Assembly: GCA_013396755.1 (NCBI GenBank)
Contig: VWZF01006015.1
Location: forward strand, 133-64,132
Direction: 5' to 3'
Length of the DNA: 64,000 bases
Source: Sclerurus mexicanus
Lineage: Eukaryota > Chordata > Aves > Passeriformes > Furnariidae
Notes under the pieces: model-generated
Seen by the model: only the letters and a program-made list of their open reading frames with translations
What the model was told of the DNA's origin: nothing
Database searches by the model: none
Program-made: the position numbers and the translations under genes
Part shown: positions 35,401-46,049 of the stretch, in pieces
Numbering within the stretch: position 1 is the stretch's first letter
Layout: each line of letters starts with the position of its first letter

Positions 35401-38400
35401 AATGTGGGCTTTTTTTTAATATGTTTCTCTCATGTTATTTCATCTCTGAATTCCCCAACAGGAAATGGCTAATGCATTTGCCCAGAAGCACCTGAGGTCC
35501 ATAATCCTGAATGTAAGTATGTCTGGAATAACACAGTGATTCCTAAAACTCTCTCAATAGAGGTTTCACTTGTGCACAGTGTAAATTCAGCTGCCCTCAG
35601 GGCACTTCCTGAAAAGTGATGCTTTCAAAGATGAAACTGGAGCCACGTGTTCCAAAGGGCATTATCAGGATGCTACTTTCTGCTGTTCCAGAGCATTTTC
35701 ATTATGTTTCTGATGAAATATGGAGGTTAAACAGCTGAATCATCATGTAGAGAGATGTGCATGCAGCCTAGCATATGCCTAGAGCTAATACCTAAGTATT
35801 TGTAATCTTTTAATTTCTACCCTATCCTTTATTTTGCAGCATGTGATTAGAGGAAACCGCCCCATTAAAACAGAAATGGCACATCAGCTGTACGTGCTGC
35901 AGGTCCTGACCTTTAATCTCCTGGAAGAGAGAATGATGACCAAGATGGATCCCAACGATCAGGTCACTATTAGAGCTAAGTAAGATCTGATAGAATAGGA
36001 TGTACAAGGGGCCTTATTCCTGAGCATCTTAGCTCTAAAGAATTTGCAATAGATCGCACATAAAGTTTCAAAGCCACTGCTCACATTGTAGTCCCTGGGA
36101 TCACAGTTTGCCCATGAGTACCCTGCTGTATGCTGTGAGACTTTGAGATGTAAAGTGGTCACTGGAAGTCATATACTCCCTCCTTGACCAGTGTGATGCC
36201 AGTTATCAAACTGATTACTCCACCTCTGTGGAGGTCACATAATTTTATCCATCTCTTTGCAGTATATGAGGAAACTGGGCTTTTTTAAGGTGTCTGTTAC
36301 TCAGTTCTTAGGTGTTTTGCTGTCTTTAGTGAGAAATGCCTTAGCATTATCTGAATGCCTAGAAATTGCCTTTAACCAAACTTGGGGCAGTTAAAGAAAA
36401 ATGCAAATGAATATTTTGCATTACCCAGTGTACTGAAACTTGCAATTTTGAAATGAATTGCCTCATGTGTAGTATTAATGACCTCTGGCATTGATCTGTA
36501 TTCATGTGAGCTCTGAGGAGAGAGGTAGGACTGTGTGTGCATTATGTGAAAATACTGCCTTAGTGATTGATCACATTGCCATTTCCCTGCCTTCTGTCCT
36601 TCAGGCACAGAGAGACATCATATTTGAGTTGAGAAGAATTGCTTTTGATGCAGAGTCCGACAGCAACGCTGTCCCTGGCAGTGGAACAGAGAAGCGCAAA
36701 GCCATGTACACCAAGGACTACAAGATGCTGGGATTCACTGTATGCATCTAGAGAGTGCTGACTGTAAACCATTTGAAGGCAATCTAAGCAGTCTCCATTG
36801 CAGTTGTGAGCAAATAAGAAACAGAAATAGCTGTTTGCTTTGCCAAATTTCTTCATCTTGAGTTTAGAAATTCAGCTATGCTCAGACTCCCAGGGAAGAT
36901 CATTATGAACCTGCTGATTGGTTAAGTGCCAGGGTTCATTAGGCACATTCTCTGGAGATATTTACTTACCATATGCACCTGTTCTATGAAGAACTCGGAA
37001 TCAGCGTCTCTTCTAGAAAGTTTGGATGGCATTGTCATTCAGGGTTACCTCTTGGGTAGATGTGAGGGAGTGCTTGATGGACAGGTGGTTGTAAAATTAA
37101 TTCAGAAAATGCTCTCACACGATTTTTTTAGGCTAATTTGTTTGGCTTCTTTCTACACACTCTTTTCACAGAATCACATCAATCCAGCCATGGATTTTAC
37201 TCAGACTCCTCCAGGGATGTTGGCATTGGACAACATGCTCTACTTGGCTAAATTTCATCAGGACACCTATATCAGGGTGAGTGAAACTGCTGCTTTTTGC
37301 AGATGCCAACACCTCAGCAGTTCTTTTTAGTGCATGTGGCACCCTCTTCTTGTAGATTGTTCTGGAGAACAGCAGTCGAGAAGATAAACACGAGTGTCCC
37401 TTTGGGCGCAGCGCCATTGAGCTGACCAGGATGCTTTGTGAGATCTTACAGGTTGGGGAACTCCGTAAGTACCATTTATTTATCTGCTTTATGGGTTGCT
37501 GGGCTGATGCTTCTGGAAGGAGCTTGCAGACCCACCAATTCACAAGCATTTGAACCTTGACCTCACTTGTGCCCTGTAGGGACAGGGGCAGCTTGTCCCA
37601 GTGTTGAAATAAAGTAAGAAATTTGGTGTATGATCTCTGGTTCGCCTGAAAAACTGACAGAAGCAGAAAACTTTAACTTCTTGAAGCTTCAGCAGGGTGC
37701 TCTTTAAAAATATACTCTAGAAACCATCATGAACTTGAGAAAGGGTCATTAGCTCTGACAGTCTCAAAACAGCATTCTGAGAAAATTAACCCCTGTAAGA
37801 AATTCCACCAGAGGAGAGTGGGACACACTGCAAGCAGTTGTTTTTGGGGACTAGGATGAAAAGGGCACAAGTCACAGAGGTTTGCATGGTGAAGCATGGG
37901 GACAGTTGCTGTTCCCAATAAACTGTCTGTGGGGAGACAAAGTACTGAACTGTCTTAATCTCTTGGAGTTAAGTACTGTTGTACAGCATCAGATGTCTGT
38001 TGCTGTAGTGGATTTTAGTTACCCTTAGTGCCTTTTGCACAGTAGGTTCACATGGTTGTGGTTTGTTTCTTTCTGAAGCCAATGAAGGCCGGAATGACTA
38101 TCACCCCATGTTTTTCACCCATGACCGTGCATTTGAGGAGCTCTTTGCCATCTGTATCCAGCTGTTGAACAAGACCTGGAAAGAAATGAGGGCAACAGCA
38201 GAAGATTTTAATAAGGTCAGGGTGCAGAGGTATTTTTGTAAAATCTTTTGCAGATCAGCACATGTTCATTCAGCCTGTACAATTCATTAATGAGTAGGGC
38301 ACAGAAGGTGTGACAGGGCATTGATGTGGGCTGTAAGGGAGGATGGCCCAACTTTTATTTGCTATGACCTGAGGTCATTCTTGGTTCTTCTGGATCTTCA

Positions 38401-40816
38401 AAGTCACTAGTACATTTATACTCCTGGCCCCAGTTATCCCATGTCAGTTCTTTGCGGCCACTGAGCTGTGCCCTGGTTTTCTGCTGCCATTAAGTGGCAA
38501 GAATTGTGACTTGCTTTTCTCTCTGCCCCACCTCTTTAGGTTATGCAGGTTGTGAGGGAACAGATCACACGGGCTCTCCCCTCTAAACCAAACTCCTTGG
38601 ACCAGTTCAAGAGCAAACTTCGCAGCCTGAGCTACTCAGAGATTCTGCGGCTACGCCAGTCTGAGAGAATGAGCCAAGATGACTTCCAGTCACCTCCTAT
38701 TGTGTAAGTGCCCAACAAAAACATTGCCTTCTGTGCCTGCCATTATCTCCATTTTCTGCTTACTCTTCCATATTTGATTGCCAGGGAGCTGAGAGAGAAA
38801 ATCCAACCTGAGATCTTGGAGCTGATAAAGCAACAGCGCCTGAACAGGCTTTGTGAGGGAAGTAGCTTTCGAAAAATTGGAAATCGCAGAAGACAAGGTA
38901 AGAGGACAGAGACTGCTGCATTTTTTCATGTGAAGAACTGTAGGAAATAAAATCTAATGAATTACTCCGTCAGCGGGCATGTTACTAGAAAGATGGACTG
39001 GTTACCTAGGCTATCCATATGAGCCAGTAGTTTGGGATGGCATTTCTAAGAATCCTTCATGAACAAGAAGCTGTGCTGAGAAACTGGGGGGGAAGATGGA
39101 TTGGGTGGAGAGGCTCTAACATAGTGGCATAAGGCTTCATGTGGGTGATCTTACTCAGCTTACTCTACTTGGTGTGTGTTCCAGAGAGGTTCTGGTATTG
39201 TCGCCTGGCTCTGAATCACAAAGTGCTACATTATGGAGATTTAGAAGATAATGCCCAGGGGGAAGTGACCTTTGAATCTCTTCAGGAAAAAAGTAAGTCC
39301 CAGTTACAGGCTGTGCACTGTTCTGTGCTCTGCTGTCTAGAGGCTGAGTATAATCCTAAATATAGATGTAAGAGCTGTGGCTAAAGCCCTGACAGAGGTG
39401 ATACCAACTTTTGGTCCTTCCCAAATTCTTCAAGTCTTGGAATTGCTTGGTATTTCTTTTTTAACAGCATCCTGTCAGGATGTGTTACTGGTAATGTGTT
39501 TTGGAAAACTGCGGTAATGAGCAAAAAAAAACAAACAATGCTCAGTTAAAGACAAAACAAAGTTCTGTCTTTTCCTGGTTAGGATTGCTTGTTTGGGAGT
39601 TTTACTTTTTCACTGTTAGTTCCAGTTGCAGACATCAAAGCCATTGTCACAGGGAAGGATTGTCCACATATGAAGGAGAAAAGTGCCCTGAAACAGAACA
39701 AGGCAAGTACTCCTTTTTTGCCTGTCATTAGTATCTAATGCTGTAGTGTTGAAGTCTGTGGAAGTGAGAAACAGGAGCAAATGGTTTCCCACGATGCAGG
39801 TGTGTTGTTTACAAACCCCATCTCCTATCTGGGCCTTTTCCTAGTATTCCTTTGTGACTGCTGGGAGCTGTGAGCGTAGCGTGGTTGTGCTGTAACCCAT
39901 TCAGACTTGTTCACTGATATGGGAAGGTGTACTGAGCTGCAGCAAGGCAGCTCCTCTTGGGTTGGCAGGCAGAAGGTGCTGTAATGTTTTGTTCAGTTGG
40001 TGAAAGATTCTTTTCCATTCAGGAAGTGTTAGAATTGGCCTTCTCCATATTATACGATCCTGATGAGACCCTGAACTTCATTGCACCTAATAAATATGAG
40101 GTAAGAAACGTAGTGGTCAAGCAGTAGAATATTAACTTCAGAAATTAAGAAGGATCAGTTGCTTCTCATTAAAGACTTGAACAGGGTGTCCCCACCAGGT
40201 TCATTCTTAGAATATGTTGGTGACGCTTAGTGTGAATCTTTTTCTCTTTTTTTGTAGTTATCTTTTCCATTTAAAAAGGAAAAAAAGAATCACACACTAA
40301 TTTCCCCTAGTCTGCACTGCTGCTTTCTTTCCTTCTGTGATGCCTAAAATAGGTTTGCTTTTTCTTTTGTTAGGCAACAGTAGAAACTCGTGGACCTTTC
40401 CTAGAGCTGTGAGGTCATGCTTGCCTCTAGGCTTGTAACTTCTTTGGAAATCTCTGTGGGCACCGTTTTGGTGTTGGATATGGGTTTTGTTTTCCCACCA
40501 ATGGTTCCTATTTTGAAGCTGTATAGGAGCATCTCTCATTGTTGAATGGATGGAAAGATTCAGCACAACCTCTCCCTTATGCCCCGAGTTGTGAATTACC
40601 CTTTATTTTCCACAGTACTGTATCTGGATCGACGGGCTTAACGCTCTGCTGGGGAAGGACATGTCCAGCGAGCTGACCAAGAGCGACCTGGACACGCTGC
40701 TCAGCATGGAAATGAAGCTGAGGCTGCTGGACTTGGAGAACATCCAGATCCCCGAGGCGCCGCCGCCGATCCCCAAGGAGCCGAGCAGCTACGACTTCGT
40801 GTACCACTACGGCTGA
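26423..40816 (+). CDS. ELMO2: ELMO2, engulfment and cell motility protein 2 (complete, 21 coding exons)
   Basis: Exons: 26423-26500, 26635-26675, 27179-27251, 27589-27639, 28605-28786, 30146-30245, 30345-30496, 31819-31897, 32492-32527, 35462-35512, 35840-35962, 36605-36739, 37172-37276, 37356-37464, 38079-38215, 38540-38703, 38785-38897, 39185-39292, 39620-39702, 40023-40100, 40616-40816. They sum to 2199 nt (732 residues plus stop), in phase. The start [20 protein letters not shown] matches the family start and follows a 48-base 5' UTR segment (acceptor at 26374). Domains: N-terminal ubiquitin-like RhoG-binding region (about 1-85), armadillo/EID region (about 115-310), ELMO domain (about 320-500), PH domain (about 565-690, [17 protein letters not shown]) and a C-terminal proline motif ([12 protein letters not shown]) that docks on DOCK SH3 domains. 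Role: cytosolic and membrane-recruited adaptor of the DOCK Rac exchange factor, driving phagocytosis and migration. One intron is GC-AG (39703-40022). The 3' UTR is lost in the six-N gap. Confidence 0.97.
28787..30145 (+). other. ELMO2: Large ELMO2 introns without further genes
   Basis: This intron holds a CR1 antisense tail (29145-29220) and otherwise AT-rich unique sequence. The other ELMO2 introns over 300 bases are 26676-27178, 27252-27588, 27640-28604, 30497-31818, 31898-32491, 32528-35461 (CR1 at 33400-33815), 35513-35839, 35963-36604, 36740-37171, 37465-38078, 38216-38539, 39293-39619, 39703-40022 and 40101-40615. No coding exon or RNA gene was recognised in them. Confidence 0.7.
29145..29220 (-). 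mobile_element. CR1 LINE 3' tail (antisense), ELMO2 intron
   Basis: GATAGAATGGTTTGGCTAGG, then GGGACCTTAAAGATCC and CACCTTTGCCATGGGAG. This is the reverse-oriented CR1 end. Confidence 0.85.
32492..32527 (+). other. ELMO2: ELMO2 36-nt microexon
   Basis: Flanked by acceptor TCTGCCAGCAG and donor ACT|GTAAGT. It encodes [12 protein letters not shown], residues 253-264, in phase 0 on both sides, so skipping it gives a 720-residue protein. I believe mammalian ELMO2 has a similar insert (DKxLNPLDLPVT), but I cannot check that here. Confidence 0.85.
33400..33815 (+). mobile_element. CR1 LINE 3' fragment (sense on plus), ELMO2 intron
   Basis: About 400 bases of diverged CR1 containing GATTGCTCAGCCTCAAGAAG, CTATAAATATCTGATGGAAG, GTTGGACTAGGTGATCTCAA and a final AAATGATCCTGTGATTCTGT. 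It lies in the 2.9-kb intron after the microexon. Confidence 0.9.
39703..40022 (+). other. ELMO2: Non-canonical GC-AG intron of ELMO2
   Basis: The exon ends AACAAG and the intron begins GCAAGTAC, otherwise a strong donor consensus. The acceptor is TTTTCCATTCAG|GAAGTG. Splicing here gives the expected [13 protein letters not shown] join and keeps phase. Reading on through GCAAGT would enter intron sequence. Confidence 0.9.
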
Positions 40817-40829
40817 GGCACCGGGACCA

Positions 40830-40835
40830 NNNNNN
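40830..40835. other. Six-N gap between ELMO2 and SLC35C2
   Basis: Thirteen bases after the ELMO2 stop codon there are six N, then SLC35C2 coding sequence in mid-protein. The ELMO2 3' UTR with its poly(A) site and the SLC35C2 promoter and first exon are absent. Much more than six bases must therefore be missing. Confidence 0.95.
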
Positions 40836-43800
40836 AGCGGCTGTCGGTCCCGCAGAGCTTCCCGTTCCCGCTGCTCGTCACGCTGCTGCACCTGCTGCTC
40901 ATCTTCGTGCTGGCGGCGCTGGCCCGAGCCCTGGCGCGGTGCCGCTCCGGGCGGCCGCGGGCAGCGCTGTCCTGGGCCGACTGTCTGCGCCGGGCGGCCC
41001 CCGCAGGTACGGATGGATGGATGGATGGATGGATGGATGGACAGGGGGGCCGGGGGTGGTGAGTGCTGGGCACACCGCGAAATAGCAGACATCGAGGTCG
41101 TGGAGAGCGGCCGAAGGAGGGCCGTGAGGATGGCGAAAGGGCTGGAGGGGAAGCGGTACGAGGAGCGGTTTGTTCAGCCTGGAGAGGGGGAGACCTTGTG
41201 GTCTTGAACATCCTCATACGGGGAAGTGGAGGGGCAGGTACCCAGCTCTTCACTCTCGTGAGTTGGCAGGACTGGAGGAAACAACATAGAGCTGAGTCGA
41301 GAGAGGTTTGTTGGGTATCAGCAAAAGGCTTTTCACCCGGAGGGTGGGTTGAGCACTGGAACAGGCTCCCCAGGGAAGTGGTTACAGCACCAAACCTGTC
41401 TGAGTTCACGGAGCGCTTGGACTACGCTCTCAGGCACATGGTGTGACTCCTGGGCTGTCCTGCTCAGGGCCAGCAATCAGACTCTGATCCTGGTGGGTCC
41501 CTTCCAACTCAGCATATTCCAAACAGCTGCTCGGCGGTGCCCGTGGTGCTCCGGCTGCTTCTGGAGCTGTTTGGCTGATCAGGGCCAGTCCCCTGGGACA
41601 GGGTGAGCCGGGGAGTGCAGCCATCACTCCGGACCCTGTGTTTCCCTACCAGGTGCAGGGCAGGTGTAGGTGCTACTGGAGCTTTGGCTTGACATGTGCT
41701 GCCTTCGTTGCTTGTTACAAAGAAGTGTTAGAACAGGGAGAGGCCACACAGAACGTGTGTTCATGAAGGAGCCACTGGCACATGAGAACAAGGAAAGAGA
41801 ATCTTCTACAGCACCTCAATAAGTTGTTTCTGCAAATAATATTTTCTCTTTAACATTGGTATCAAGCCATGCACTTGTTATTTCAGCAGCTTTCTCAGGT
41901 TGGAACTTGACAGAGAAGTTCTTCATACGTGGCACACAGAACTGTAGCTGAGACCGAGGAGTGAAGCTCCTACTCGGAGCACAGAGCTGTAACTACTTCT
42001 GCAGTTCTTTGGCTGTATGTTATGTTGGCTCCCACAGAACAGCATCTGGTCCGAGATCTCTGGCAAAGTTTGCAATACCTTACATAACATGCCAATGGTT
42101 TCTTGAAAAATACTTTCTCCACATCTGCAGCAATAGTACCTCGCAGCATAGCCTGGCCCTGAATCAGTAAAACTGTTTCCTGTGATAGGAAGAACTTACC
42201 TACAAAGGGGAACAGACTGTAACAGAAGCTGCACCAGAGTTAAGGGTGCGTGCTGAGGATTGTTGCTTCTTCAGGCTTCTTGCAGTGGCCCTCAGACTTA
42301 CCAGTTACCATATTCTGATACACTCAAGGAAGACTTCATGCAAATCTGCATGGCTTTCAGTCACAGGGCAGGCAAGAGTTTTTTCTGGCTTTTTCATAGT
42401 TCACGTTCAGTGAGTGCAGTGCTGAGCCCAATGCAAATCACAGGGAGCAAGACACAAACATAAAGAGCTGCAAATATCTGGGCTATGCTGGTACTGAAGA
42501 GTTAACATGAGGAAAACTTTTTTTTTCCTACTTCTGCTCTGCTCTCTATGTTTGTGGTCAAGTAGCAGGGGCTTGTGGTGGGGTTTTTCAGGTAGTGGAA
42601 GACAGTTAACTTCAGGATTTTTTCATTGATTCTTTAGCTCTGTCAACTTCCTTGGATATTGGGCTGAGTAACTGGAGCTTCCTGTACGTCACTGTCTCCC
42701 TGTGAGTACAAACACCACCTTCCATGGGAACCTCTGGTGAGGTTTGTAAAGTGCTTTGTCAGGCTCTGTTTCTTGAATAGGTGCTTGCCTCAATGGGGTC
42801 AGCATGCAGGGTCTGTGACAGCTTGCTGGTAGCAATGTAGAAGTGGGTAATTAGTTTCTAATAGTGCTTTAATGGGAAGGACTATATTGGAGGTGACTGA
42901 CAGTGTATTTTGGTCCTTACAGCTACACGATGACCAAATCCTCTGCTATTCTCTTCATCCTGCTTTTTTCACTGCTCTTCAAGCTGGAGGAAATGGTAAG
43001 GGTGCCACACAATGCTTTAGGGAGAAGGTCAGGCCCAGGGAAATAGGCAGTACATGTACAGGAAACATGTAAGTAGAGGGAGAATGCAACTGTGTGAATG
43101 AATCTGAAAGGAAGGAGGTGCCTGTGTCTGTTGTGTTTGCTCTCATGCAGAGGGTGACATTGCTGCTGGTGGTTCTGCTCATCGCTGGGGGACTCTTCAT
43201 GTTCACCTACAAGTCCACACAGTTCAACGCACAGGGGTTCATCCTGGTGCTCTGTGCCTCCTTCCTTGGGGGCATTCGCTGGACTCTCACACAGATACTT
43301 ATGCAGAAGGCAGAACTGGGTAGGTAGGGTGTTAGGAAAGGGGGTGGTGGTACTGGTAATGGGGAGGGGAATAAGGACGTGGTAGCCCTGGCTGCAGAAA
43401 CACAATCTCTCCTGTAAGGGAAGGTGTTTGAAACCTGGGGCAGGGGTTGTCTGTTGATGGGTAATGAAGGTGGCTTGCTGTCTGCAGCAGCACAGGTGTG
43501 GGCATCACAAACAAGCTGTATGTCTGTCTAGGAATGGTACTAATAAAGGATGCTCTAGGAGCTATGTTATTATTCCCTGGCTCGTTGCTACCTGGTCTGT
43601 TAATGATTCTCCTCTTTCAGGGCTCCAGAATCCCATTGATATCATGTTTCACCTGCAGCCGCTCATGTTCCTGGGGCTCTTCCCACTCTTTGCGGTGTTT
43701 GAGGGTGCGTGAGTTAATTAGAGAAAGCAGGGATAGCTTTATAGAGTGGTTGGGGAGATTGCTGAGCGGTTTGATGTTTGAGATGATTCGTTTAGATAAG

Positions 43801-45292
43801 TGAACAGCTATGAACTTTACAAAGTAGTTAGAGACCTGGACTTGCCTTATGCTGGCAGATCGTTAAAGAGGGCATAGGAATAGTAGCTTTCCACAGCTGT
43901 GGAAGTAAGGGCTATGAAAAACTGGCTCCACATCCTCCCGATATTGGGATGTGAACAGCCCACCCCCATCCGTCTTGTTGAGAGGAATCCTGGGAGTTGG
44001 GAAGGGTGTTCTGCTACTCACTGTCTTCTTCCTAGGCCTGCCTTTGTCCATATCAGAGAAGCTCTTCCGTTTCCATGAAGCAGGAATGCTGTTCTCTCTG
44101 GTAGGGAAGCTGTTCTTGGGTGGAATTCTTGCCTTTGGTCTAGGCTTTTCTGAGTTCCTCTTGGTTTCCAGAACATCTAGCCTCACCCTTTCCATTGCTG
44201 GCATTTTTAAGGTAAGGCATGGTTCCTGTGCTAATACTAGAAGGCAAGTACTGAGTCATCCCTATTGGGCCTTATGTGGTGGGACGTTCCCTTAGATCCT
44301 TAGAAACGATTGTTATTTTTGTTCTGCTTGCACAGGAGCTTTATGCTTTGCCTTGCAGTCTCTGCAGTGAGGTCCCTGACAGCAAAGGGCCAGGGACTAG
44401 TGGCTGTTCTATAAAAAATACCATTAATGACCAAAGTTTGTTGTGACGTACGATAGACTAAAACATGTGGGCCTCATGAGCAACAGATGGTGCAGAAGGG
44501 AGGAGGGGTAACAAGGGCAAGCTCTTGCATCAGAGCTGTATATGAACAAACCACTGGTTTGAGCTCTCTTTGTAACCTAGTTTGGCACACCCCCCCTTCC
44601 TCTTAGGAATCCAACACACATACTTTTTTGCTGAACTCTGACATGTGAAAACTGTCTGATCCAGAAGTTGCAAGATTCCTCTGTAACCAAGCTATGCAGT
44701 CAGATGACTTAAAATCCCACATCCCAATGTGACAGGTTGTTTGTTCCTAGAAACTGTTTTTAGAACTCTGTGCGCATGAAAGAATGTGCTGATGAAAATT
44801 CAGCAGCCTGGCATCTTGATCTAGGCTTGAGCTGTAAAACATCTCGGGCATATCTCCTCAGGTCCTGCCCTGCCATTTGTCATGTTTTTTTGTTTCCACA
44901 GGAAATCTGCATTTTATTCCTCGCCACACATTTGCTGGGAGACCGCCTCAGTCTCTTGAACTGGCTGGGCTTTGCTGTCTGTCTGTCGGGAATCTCCCTT
45001 CATGTCGTTCTCAAAGCCATGAGTTCCAAAGGTGATTGTTTTATATCACTTCATGTTTCTTTGTAGGCTTTCCTGTAGCTCACTGGGAGCTGTGTCTGGT
45101 TTCAGCCCCTTGCCAGCACCAGGTTTACTGTGTACTCCCCAAGTTTGTCACTAAACAGGCTGTCTGCATACAGGTGACAAAACACTGGAGCCACTCAAAG
45201 AGGCCAGCTCTGACCCTGACCTGGAGCTGCTGCTGCACCACACTGAACATGGGGAGGAGCAGGAAGAGGATGTTGAAACCCCACAACAATGA
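40836..45292 (+). CDS. SLC35C2: SLC35C2, nucleotide-sugar-transporter-like membrane protein (N-terminus missing)
   Basis: Exons: 40836-41006 (5' partial), 42638-42701, 42923-42995, 43151-43319, 43621-43704, 44036-44211, 44902-45031, 45174-45292. Phase holds and 327 residues plus stop are visible. Human is about 365, so roughly 35 N-terminal residues including the first membrane span are in the six-N gap. Many hydrophobic segments follow, e.g. LLVTLLHLLLIFVLAAL, VTLLLVVLLIAGGLFMF and LSLLNWLGFAVCLSGISL. Conserved blocks include [29 protein letters not shown] and LGFSEFLLVSRTSSLTLSIA. The cytosolic tail is acidic. Family: SLC35 / triose-phosphate-translocator fold of the drug/metabolite superfamily, in the Golgi and ER-Golgi compartment. 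The mammalian protein is reported to promote Notch fucosylation; substrate transport itself is not settled. The tandem position 3' of ELMO2 matches the human neighbourhood. Confidence 0.95.
41011..41042 (+). repeat. GGAT microsatellite
   Basis: About seven perfect ATGG/GGAT units just inside SLC35C2, starting five bases after the donor of the first visible exon. Confidence 0.95.
41162..41525 (+). mobile_element. CR1 LINE 3' fragment (sense on plus), SLC35C2 intron
   Basis: TTGTTCAGCCTGGAGAGGGG, GAGCACTGGAACAGGCTCCC, CAGGGAAGTGGTTACAGCAC and GGTCCCTTCCAACTCAGCAT are CR1 hallmarks. It sits in the 1.6-kb intron 41007-42637. The rest of that intron shows no feature. Confidence 0.9.
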
Positions 45293-45987
45293 CTGAACTT
45301 GAAGCACAAAGGCCCCGGCTCTGTTCCTTCCAAACCTGTCTGACAGCTATCTAGGAGGAAGGTCCAGAAGTCTCTGTGACCACCCGAAGGAGAGCCAGGG
45401 CCTAGTGAGAGAATTCTGCTCTACTAGAGTGTGGGTCTGTAGATGCTGCACAAGAAAAGGGCAAAATCCCTTTCACAGGAACTTTGAAGACAAGCCCTGG
45501 TTCAGTGGATGTAGAGCGGCCCATGAGACAGAAATGCTACAGGAAGTCTGTTAGGGGGTCCTGAAGGCTGAACACTGAGACTGTAGATCATGAGCTGTAG
45601 GATGAGCATGGACATATCTAGACTGCAGGCTGTGTGCCTCAGGGATGGGTTTATTATTGTTTAGACTTTGGCTTCAAAAGAGAAGGTAGATACACCTTCC
45701 CCTCCGTCCTTATTTTTTTTTTTTAACGTTTCTACAAAGTAGGAACTTCAGTCCTGGTGGGAGCAGGTGACTATAAAGCTGTAGAGTTGTCCCAGTGAGA
45801 AGGACTCTTTGTGCCTGGTGACCTCCATGTTCTGTGTGTAGTAAGGAGAGAATTAAATGCTGGTATTTGGGACCAATTGAACTTGCCAAATGATGTTGGT
45901 TGGATGGAGGACAGGGTTGCAGGAGTACTTCTGGCGCTCCAGGACAAGGGGAGAGAGAGCAGTGTCAACAGGAGACCTAACTTGAGC

Positions 45988-46049
45988 AATAAATTTATTA
46001 GAAAGTATGTGGGGTTTTGAGAGGGGGATTTTTTGGTTTTTTAAATAAA
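45988..46049 (+). other. SLC35C2: SLC35C2 poly(A) signals (two candidates)
   Basis: AATAAA at 45988-45993 and again at 46044-46049, about 700 bases after the stop codon. The stretch 45293-45987 is therefore probably 3' UTR, with no coding potential recognised. Confidence 0.6.
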
